Assembly (NCBI GenBank): GCA_002721105.1
Contig: PBJL01000017.1
Span: 44,895-108,894, forward strand
Origin: Acidiferrobacteraceae bacterium
Lineage (GTDB): Bacteria > Pseudomonadota > Gammaproteobacteria > Arenicellales > UBA868
DNA length: 64,000 bases
Direction: 5' to 3'
Every line of letters begins with the position of its first letter. Positions within the stretch are counted from its first letter, which is position 1. The notes below the pieces were generated by a model, which was not told the origin of the DNA, made no database searches, and saw only the letters and a program-made list of their open reading frames with translations. A program made the translations under genes and the position numbers. Below are positions 58,017-64,000 of the stretch, piece after piece.

Positions 58017-58976
58017 ATGAACGATAAGAGATACTTGGCTATTAACGATATAACTAAACATTATCGTGTGCATCAAACCACTGTAAAAGCGCTAGATGGA
58101 GTGAACCTGGATATTAGGAAAGGGGATTGTGTTGGTATTGTAGGTGAATCAGGGTCAGGCAAAACGACATTGGCGAAGTTACTGTTAGGCGTGGAACCAG
58201 CAACTACCGGCAGTATGACATTTAATGGGATTGTTTTGCCCTTAAAACGGGACCGGTCTTTACGAAAGAAAATTCAAGTGGTGCAGCAAAATCCAATGCT
58301 GACTTTGAACCCAAAGAGAACTATCAAGCAGACAGTAGGACTGCCACTACGGATTTATGGATTCAATGGAGCTAAGACACTAACTGAGAAAGTAGGTGAT
58401 TTACTAGATACCGTCGGTCTTGCGCGTGAACTTATGGATCGATACCCATCCGCTCTTTCGGGTGGTCAGCGCCAAAGGGCTGCATTAGCACGAGCTTTAG
58501 CCGCAGAACCAGAAATTATTATTTTGGATGAGCCTACATCGGCTCTGGATGTATCTGTCCAGGCTCGAATCCTTTCACTGCTTAAAGATTTGCAAGAAAA
58601 ATTTTCGTTAACTTTTTTATTTATTACCCATGATTTAAGTGTTATTCGAAATATGGCATCATCCCTGGCCGTGATGTATAGGGGCCGAATAATTGAAGCA
58701 GGACAAACAGATTCTATATTCAAAGCTCCAAAGCACCATTATACTGCCATGCTTTTGTCTTCAGTACCTGTGGTGTCACTCGAAGAACAAAATGCAAAGC
58801 CCCAATGGACTTGGACACGAGCCTTATTCGAAGGTGAGGAAAAATATTCCAACGGCTGTAGTTTTGCTCCTCGATGCCCTTCTAGCGATGAGCCATGTTG
58901 GAAATTAGTACCGGAAGAGCAAGAGTTTGCAAATAGACATGTTGCGAAATGTCATCATCCTAGGTCATCTTCTTAA
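58017..58976 (+). CDS. dipeptide ABC transporter ATPase (DppF/OppF-like)
   Basis: A 319-residue ATPase, the second nucleotide-binding subunit of the importer. Walker A is GESGSGKTT, the signature LSGGQRQRAALARAL, Walker B IIILDEPTSALDV, and the switch histidine lies in FITHDLSVIRN. The C-terminal extension again has a cysteine cluster (CSFAPRCPSSDEPC). The gene follows the DppD-like gene by 21 bases. Together with 53360-57995 it completes a five-gene peptide importer. It converges on the M19 peptidase gene. Confidence 0.9.
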   Translation: MNDKRYLAINDITKHYRVHQTTVKALDGVNLDIRKGDCVGIVGESGSGKTTLAKLLLGVEPATTGSMTFNGIVLPLKRDRSLRKKIQVVQQNPMLTLNPKRTIKQTVGLPLRIYGFNGAKTLTEKVGDLLDTVGLARELMDRYPSALSGGQRQRAALARALAAEPEIIILDEPTSALDVSVQARILSLLKDLQEKFSLTFLFITHDLSVIRNMASSLAVMYRGRIIEAGQTDSIFKAPKHHYTAMLLSSVPVVSLEEQNAKPQWTWTRALFEGEEKYSNGCSFAPRCPSSDEPCWKLVPEEQEFANRHVAKCHHPRSSS

Positions 58977-59004
58977 AACATAAACAAAAGGGATAGATTG
59001 CTCA

Positions 59005-60048
59005 TCATTTCCAGACTTGTTGGGCTACTCTCTTGAAATTCCCGCCTAGTATTCCTATTATGTTTTCGTTGGTATAGCCACGATCAATCATCATTTGTGT
59101 TAGCTCTAATAATTGTTCCGGTTGGGCGTTTTCATGATCAACATGTGGTTGATTTTGATTCATCGGCCAAGCATCTGGACTGGTTCTCGCTGACGCCCAG
59201 AAAGCAGGTATATTTTTTACATAATCTAAACCAATTCCTACGTGTTCGGGGCCAATGAGTTCAGCCATATAATCAAGGTGACTAAACATGGATTCAGTTT
59301 TGGCAGCTTGGTCAATCAAGAAGCCACCAACACCGTTGATTCCAATTACTCCGCCGGTATCAGCACAAGCGCGAATTTGTTCGTCAGTAATATTTCGATA
59401 GTGGCTAGCGACACCTAGGGCACAACAATGAGAAAAAATAAATGGGCTTTCGGTGAGCTCCATGGCTTCTAGTGTTGTTCGGCGACCTGAGTGAGTTCCA
59501 TCTATCAACATTCCAATAGCGTTCATTTTCTTGACGAGTCTGCGGCCAAATAAGCTAAGGCCAGCATTAGTATCATCAGCGCATCCATCACCCACAAAAT
59601 TCTTCTGATTGTACGCTAACAGCATGTGTCGAACTCCCAAGTTGTAATAAACTTCCACCATATCAAGTGATCTTTCAAGTGGATTGGTTTCTTGAAGGTT
59701 TAAAGTTAACGCAAGGTCGCCATTTGCCTTTGCTTCAACAATGTCGTCAACGGTTGAGATTAAACGCATTTTTCCAAATTTTCGAATTTGATTTTTAACC
59801 CACGCGATTTGTAAGGTTGTTCCTCTAATTGAGCCTGGAAAATCATTTACTGTTAATGATACAAGATCGATACCTGCTGATTTAAAACGTGGCAAAGTTA
59901 CGTCCTCATCCGCATAGCCTTCAACCCATGGTAAGGTCATGTCCCACACTAATGCTTTTTCATAAAGTGCTTGCGTTTCCGGCGTAATATTCTCAGGGTG
60001 ATAAGACGGGCGAGGCCCAAGGTCTTTTGGCATGTCTAATTTCTCCAT
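59005..60048 (-). CDS. M19 membrane-dipeptidase family protein lacking the first metal-ligand pair
   Basis: A 347-residue renal-dipeptidase (M19) homologue with a TIM-barrel layout. Canonical M19 enzymes hold zinc with an N-terminal HxD, a bridging Glu and two His. Here Glu120 (LNLQETNP), His186 (IDGTHSG) and His207 (IFSHCCALG) are in place, but the N-terminal motif is WDMTLPW (35-41) instead of D-G-H-N-D, so the HxD pair is missing. No signal peptide is seen, so it is probably cytoplasmic. Position beside a peptide importer and HyuA suggests hydrolysis of an imported small peptide or amide, with altered metal chemistry. Confidence 0.78.
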   Translation of the reverse strand: MEKLDMPKDLGPRPSYHPENITPETQALYEKALVWDMTLPWVEGYADEDVTLPRFKSAGIDLVSLTVNDFPGSIRGTTLQIAWVKNQIRKFGKMRLISTVDDIVEAKANGDLALTLNLQETNPLERSLDMVEVYYNLGVRHMLLAYNQKNFVGDGCADDTNAGLSLFGRRLVKKMNAIGMLIDGTHSGRRTTLEAMELTESPFIFSHCCALGVASHYRNITDEQIRACADTGGVIGINGVGGFLIDQAAKTESMFSHLDYMAELIGPEHVGIGLDYVKNIPAFWASARTSPDAWPMNQNQPHVDHENAQPEQLLELTQMMIDRGYTNENIIGILGGNFKRVAQQVWK

Positions 60049-60153
60049 TTTGTTAGCAAAAATAAGCCGGATGATTTACATAGGAAGCATTTCTTTCGTA
60101 AACTATAGCTTAATGGTAACAAAATTGCTGTCAATATCGAGGGAGAAAATAGT

Positions 60154-62178
60154 ATGTCAACTCGCATAGGTGTGGATATCGGAGGCACATTTACCGATCT
60201 AATTTTTTATGATGATCAGACGGGATCTACAATAATTGGAAAAGTTCCTACTACCCCGGATAGCCCTGACCGAGGAGTCCTGGATGCTGTAGAAAGTGCA
60301 TTGTCGAGCGAGCAGATTGATTATTCCCAATATTTTCTTCATGGCACAACCGTGGGACTCAATTCGTTATTGGAACGAAGAGGCGCGAAGGTAGGAATGC
60401 TTTGTACGCGAGGATTCAGAGATGTCCTTGAAATTCGAAGAGGAGATCGTGACGAGGCCTATAACATGTTTTGGCAACCGCCACCCTTACTAGTTCCGCG
60501 GTATTTACGTATTCCAATTACAGGTCGATTACGAGCTGATGGCAAAGTGCATGAATCACTGAATGAAAATGATGTAATCGACGCCGCAAAAGTTTTTTTA
60601 GATGAAGACGTGGCAACAGTTGCAATAACATTTATGAACGCCTATGCCAACCCAGAGCACGAGATAAAAGCAGAAGAGATTCTCAGAGATGAAGGTTTTA
60701 AAGGTGAAATATCTATTTCTCATCAAGTCTCTCGCGAGTATAGAGAATATGAACGATCAACTACTACTGTAATTGATGCATACGTTCGACCCCGAATGAA
60801 TCGTTACCTTAATAGACTTAGAGAAGGATTGGAAACGAAAGGATTCTCGGGGAATCTTTTAGTAACGCGGTCGGGTAGCGGATCAATGACTTTTAACGAA
60901 GCAATGCAAAGACCTTTCGAAACAATTATGTCTGGTCCGGTTGCAGGTGCAGAGGGAAGTGGCGAACTTGCTCGCACTCTTCAGCTAGGAGACATGGTAA
61001 CGGCAGATGTAGGTGGGACAAGTTTCGATACATGTATGATAATTAATGGGCGTCCACAGTTAATGTATGAAGGCCAAGTTGTTGGATTGCCGGTCCAAAC
61101 TCCTTGGGTTGATGTACGTTCAATTGGTGCCGGAGGCGGTTCAGTTGCTTATGTGGATGAAGGCGGGCTACTAAGAGTAGGGCCTCGTAGTGCTGGAGCA
61201 GATCCAGGTCCTGCATCGTATGGCCGAGGAGGCAATGAACCTGCTTTAACAGATGCTGCATTTATTCTTGGAATGTTAGGTGAAGGCAAACTAGCTTCAG
61301 GAATTGGTCTAGATCAAGTGGCAGCTGAATCCGCTTTCCAACCCGTTGCAGCTGCTCTGAATTACTCAATTGAGGAAACAGCGCGTGGCGTGATGACTAT
61401 AGCGTCAGCAACAATGGCTAATACTATTCGTGAGATTACTATCGATCAAGGCATTGATCCACGTGAACTCAGTTTATTGGCATTCGGCGGTGCCGGGCCC
61501 TTAATGAGTACACTACTTGCGCGTGAATTAGGTGTAGCACGTATTATCATTCCGCCATATGCAGGTAATTTTTCTGCGTGGGGATTGCTTGGTGCAGATC
61601 TAACTCAAGCGACAGCAAGGACTCAAGTCTTACCGCTCTCGAATGAAGGATTGAAACAGGGTAATCGGTATCTTCAAGAAATGTTCGGTGAGCTAGAGTC
61701 TCGGCAAGAGCAAATTATTGATGCTGAAAGAATCCGAGAGGTATCCATAGACATGCGTTACGTTCGTCAGGAGCACTGGCTAACTGTGCCTATGCGACAC
61801 AAAAACGGAAAGATTCTAGCTGAAGCCGAAGAAATCTATGAAGCTTTTCAAAATGCCTATGAGAAATCTTTCGCTCACAAACTTGGAGAAGATGTTGAAA
61901 TAGTCTCTCTTCGAGCAACTGTACGTGTGCCGTTACCTCGAAGAGAGCATCAGATCACCACGGGATCGAATCCAACGGGCAGTACTACAGGTACTTTTGA
62001 AGCCTTTTCATTTGCTGAGGGGAGGAGAGTTCCGTTCAAGATTTACGAACGCTCTAATTTTAAGTCGGGAGAAGAAATATCAGGACCTGCGATCATAACT
62101 GAAGCAACTGCCACTACTTATGTCGATACGGACTATAAGATCGTTGTTGATGAGTCGAATTGCCTTATATTGACTTAG
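60154..62178 (+). CDS. hyuA: hydantoinase A/oxoprolinase family protein
   Basis: A 674-residue HyuA-type ATP-binding subunit. The actin/ASKHA-like N-terminus is RIGVDIGGTFTDLIFYD, then HGTTVGLNSLLERRGAKVG and RDVLEIRRGDRDEAYN. The central domain has TADVGGTSFDTCMI and GAGGGSVAYVDEGGLLRVGP; LLAFGGAGPL follows. It normally pairs with a HyuB partner, which lies at 51288-53030 on the other strand and is not adjacent. The length matches HyuA (about 680). GGGAG lies eight bases before ATG 60154. The substrate may be a hydantoin, 5-oxoproline, a lactam or a ketone. Confidence 0.88.
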   Translation: MSTRIGVDIGGTFTDLIFYDDQTGSTIIGKVPTTPDSPDRGVLDAVESALSSEQIDYSQYFLHGTTVGLNSLLERRGAKVGMLCTRGFRDVLEIRRGDRDEAYNMFWQPPPLLVPRYLRIPITGRLRADGKVHESLNENDVIDAAKVFLDEDVATVAITFMNAYANPEHEIKAEEILRDEGFKGEISISHQVSREYREYERSTTTVIDAYVRPRMNRYLNRLREGLETKGFSGNLLVTRSGSGSMTFNEAMQRPFETIMSGPVAGAEGSGELARTLQLGDMVTADVGGTSFDTCMIINGRPQLMYEGQVVGLPVQTPWVDVRSIGAGGGSVAYVDEGGLLRVGPRSAGADPGPASYGRGGNEPALTDAAFILGMLGEGKLASGIGLDQVAAESAFQPVAAALNYSIEETARGVMTIASATMANTIREITIDQGIDPRELSLLAFGGAGPLMSTLLARELGVARIIIPPYAGNFSAWGLLGADLTQATARTQVLPLSNEGLKQGNRYLQEMFGELESRQEQIIDAERIREVSIDMRYVRQEHWLTVPMRHKNGKILAEAEEIYEAFQNAYEKSFAHKLGEDVEIVSLRATVRVPLPRREHQITTGSNPTGSTTGTFEAFSFAEGRRVPFKIYERSNFKSGEEISGPAIITEATATTYVDTDYKIVVDESNCLILT

Positions 62179-62207
62179 GCTATATAAAGTTAAAAATAGG
62201 TTGATAT

Positions 62208-62981
62208 TTAGCCGACATAGGTGTCGGATCCTAATGTAAAGCCAGCGGCTGTTTGCTCTGTTGGCATTACTTCAATCGTATCAATATTTACATGTTGAGG
62301 CGTCGATACTATAAAGTGTACCACTCTCGCAATGTCTTCTGGATCTAGTGGTTTAAAGCTGTTATATAAAGATTTGGCAGTAGTCACGTCGCCTCGAAGC
62401 CGAGTTGCAGTAAAATCAGTCGCGACTACGCCAGGTTCGACATTTGTGATTCTTATTTTTGTGCCAGCTAGGTCCGTCCGCATATTTAACGATAGTCGGC
62501 GGAGAAAAGCCTTCGTTGCACCATAGACGTTTGAAGTCGGATAGGCATAATTAGAAGCGATAGAACCCATATTTATAATTTGTCCACGGTTTAAGGAAAC
62601 CATACCTGGCAACACTGCATAGATTAAATTCATAGCTCCGCGGATGTTTGTATCGATCATTTCGTCCCAGTCATCGGGGTTTCCATCGTGAAGTGAGTCA
62701 CCGCCTCGACCTAGTCCAGCGTTATTAACTAACACTTCTGTTGGCCCAAAAGAATGAGGAATTTTAGATATACCATCAACTAGTCTCTCTCGGTCCCTAA
62801 CATCTGCTGTAATGGTATGTATGTTGTTAGGGTAGTTTTGCTTTAGTTCGAGTAACTTATCTTCTCTTCGAGCAATCGCTGTAACTTTAGCGTCGTCTGC
62901 AGCGAATCTCTGGACAACGGCTTTACCAATCCCAGAGGATGCTCCAGTTACCAATATTTTAGTATTAATCAATGCTGACAT
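62208..62981 (-). CDS. SDR family NAD(P)-dependent oxidoreductase (YdfG-like)
   Basis: A 257-residue classical short-chain dehydrogenase with TGASSGIG (12-19), NNAG (86-89) and the Ser140-Tyr153-Lys157 triad (YGATK). The basic residues in AIARREDKL suggest NADP preference. It resembles YdfG-type 3-hydroxy acid/serine dehydrogenases, which would fit amino-acid-derived products, but the substrate is unproven. It converges on hyuA and diverges from the second hyuA. Confidence 0.85.
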   Translation of the reverse strand: MSALINTKILVTGASSGIGKAVVQRFAADDAKVTAIARREDKLLELKQNYPNNIHTITADVRDRERLVDGISKIPHSFGPTEVLVNNAGLGRGGDSLHDGNPDDWDEMIDTNIRGAMNLIYAVLPGMVSLNRGQIINMGSIASNYAYPTSNVYGATKAFLRRLSLNMRTDLAGTKIRITNVEPGVVATDFTATRLRGDVTTAKSLYNSFKPLDPEDIARVVHFIVSTPQHVNIDTIEVMPTEQTAAGFTLGSDTYVG

Positions 62982-63209
62982 AGCAAGGTCCTTTTACGGT
63001 CCAATTTAAAGTTATAGATTAGCCTATAAGTTACCCGAAATGATAAAAAATGGCACGAGAAAAACAATTTGAATGGTACTCAGTAAAAAATCCGGTCACC
63101 AAACTTAAATTCTCGCATATACTGGTCTTTTGCTTTGGGCATATAACTTATTTTGCAAATAACATAATATGAAAAATTTGCTGTTAAAATTGATTCTCAA
63201 GGAGAAATC

Positions 63210-64000
63210 ATGACTGTTCGCTCAATTGTAAGAGTTGCAACTGATGTAGGCGGCACCTTCACAGACATGGCATTTGTTGAAGTCTCGGAAGATGGATCGC
63301 AAGTATTTAAAACTGCAAAAACAGACACCACACCACCAAATTTTGAAAAAGGCGTGCTTGACGTCTTGCAGCGTGGAGGGGTGGATATTCAACAGGTTGG
63401 CTTTTTGGCGCATGGAACCACCGTCGTAATTAATGCGCTTACAGAGAGAAAAGGTGCGGTTACGGGATTAATTACTACCGAAGGGTTTCGCGATGTACTT
63501 GAGATAGCGAGAGGCAATCGGCCTGACTTTTTCAATCTAAAATATAAAAAGCCTGCACCTTTTGTGCCTCGGTTCCTTCGTCGTGAAATTCCTGGACGTA
63601 TCACATACCGCGGTGAAGAGAGGGCTTCGTTAGATTTGACCGGCCTCTCCAAGATTCTTGATGATTTTCGTCAAGAGAATGTTACTGCAATAGCAGTTTG
63701 TTTGCTGCACTCCTATACAAATTCAAAGCATGAAAAAGAGGTTATCAATGCTATTAGGGCATATTGGCCTGATGTTTCCGTTGTAGCATCTCATCAAATT
63801 AATCGTGAATGGCGGGAATATGAGCGCACGAATACAACTGTTCTTTCAGCCTATGTTCAACCTATTGCAGAAAGTTATCTTAGTGGGCTAGAGGAGGCTA
63901 TTAAGAAGGATGGATTTGTTGGTAGCTTGTATGTTATGCAGTCAAACTGTGGTGTTGACAATCTGTCTCAATCAAAACGTATCCCAATAACAATGGTAGA
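63210..64000 (+). CDS. hyuA: second hydantoinase A/oxoprolinase family protein, 5' part
   Basis: The window ends inside this gene; 263 codons are seen and no stop appears. ATG 63210 is preceded by AAGGAG five bases away. The N-terminus VRVATDVGGTFTDMAFVE, LAHGTTVVINALTERKGAV, FRDVLEIARGNRPDFFN and YERTNTTVLSAYVQPIAE show it is a HyuA homologue distinct from 60154-62178. Here the metal/nucleotide-site loop reads DVGGTFTD where the first copy has DIGGTFTD. A HyuB partner may follow beyond the window. Confidence 0.88.
   Translation, partial: MTVRSIVRVATDVGGTFTDMAFVEVSEDGSQVFKTAKTDTTPPNFEKGVLDVLQRGGVDIQQVGFLAHGTTVVINALTERKGAVTGLITTEGFRDVLEIARGNRPDFFNLKYKKPAPFVPRFLRREIPGRITYRGEERASLDLTGLSKILDDFRQENVTAIAVCLLHSYTNSKHEKEVINAIRAYWPDVSVVASHQINREWREYERTNTTVLSAYVQPIAESYLSGLEEAIKKDGFVGSLYVMQSNCGVDNLSQSKRIPITMV

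Overview
The window is an AT-rich stretch of a gammaproteobacterial chromosome, most likely from a marine free-living bacterium. Support comes from gammaproteobacterial families (CsiV, LapA/LapB, IHF-beta), from gene orders resembling Pseudomonas and relatives (gyrA-pheA-hisC-tyrA-aroA-cmk-rpsA-ihfB; mfd-csiV; ftsK-lolA-crcB-serS-tRNA-Ser), and from a DmdA-like demethylase of the type used on the marine osmolyte DMSP. TTG starts are common (pheA, wecA-like, wbpM-like, mfd, ftsK). No insertion sequence, phage gene, integrase or CRISPR array was seen.

Region 1 (1-12 kb) is housekeeping: the 3' end of nuoN, gyrA, then a same-strand run for aromatic amino acids (pheA, hisC, tyrA, aroA) leading into cmk, rpsA and ihfB, then lapA-lapB, which control LPS synthesis. 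serC, which sits between gyrA and pheA in Pseudomonas, is missing here.

Region 2 (12-28 kb) is a lipopolysaccharide/O-antigen locus between ihfB-lapAB and a wbpM homologue, the position O-antigen clusters occupy in Pseudomonas. It holds heptose genes (a kinase-only hldE and hldD), dTDP-sugar genes (rfbB, rfbA), an ABC polysaccharide exporter (Wzm/Wzt with a C-terminal substrate-recognition domain), three GT2 glycosyltransferase genes, and a 700-residue methyltransferase fused to what looks like a kinase domain. It ends with a WecA/WbpL-type initiating transferase and a WbpM-type dehydratase. No wzx, wzy or wzz is seen. The combination suggests a glycan that is capped by methylation/phosphorylation and exported by Wzm/Wzt. 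One glycosyltransferase gene appears to be interrupted by a +1 frame change near an A7 run.

Region 3 (28-40 kb) is conserved housekeeping: csiV and mfd on the minus strand, ispD-ispF, an Smr-domain gene, trxB, ftsK-lolA-crcB-serS and tRNA-Ser(UGA).

Region 4 (40-64 kb) is accessory catabolism in short, alternating transcription units. It includes an MBL-fold hydrolase, a Nudix hydrolase, a PLP decarboxylase, an alpha/beta hydrolase, a secreted protein of unknown function, a ferredoxin-reductase-like flavoprotein, and a minus-strand operon (MDR reductase, EthD-like protein, DmdA-like demethylase, CitE-like lyase). An amide/peptide island follows: metal-dependent amidohydrolase, HyuB, a complete Dpp/Opp-type ABC importer, an M19 dipeptidase homologue lacking its first metal-ligand pair, HyuA, an SDR, and the start of a second HyuA running off the window. 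Together these suggest uptake and hydrolysis of small peptides or cyclic amides; the substrate is not determined by the sequence.
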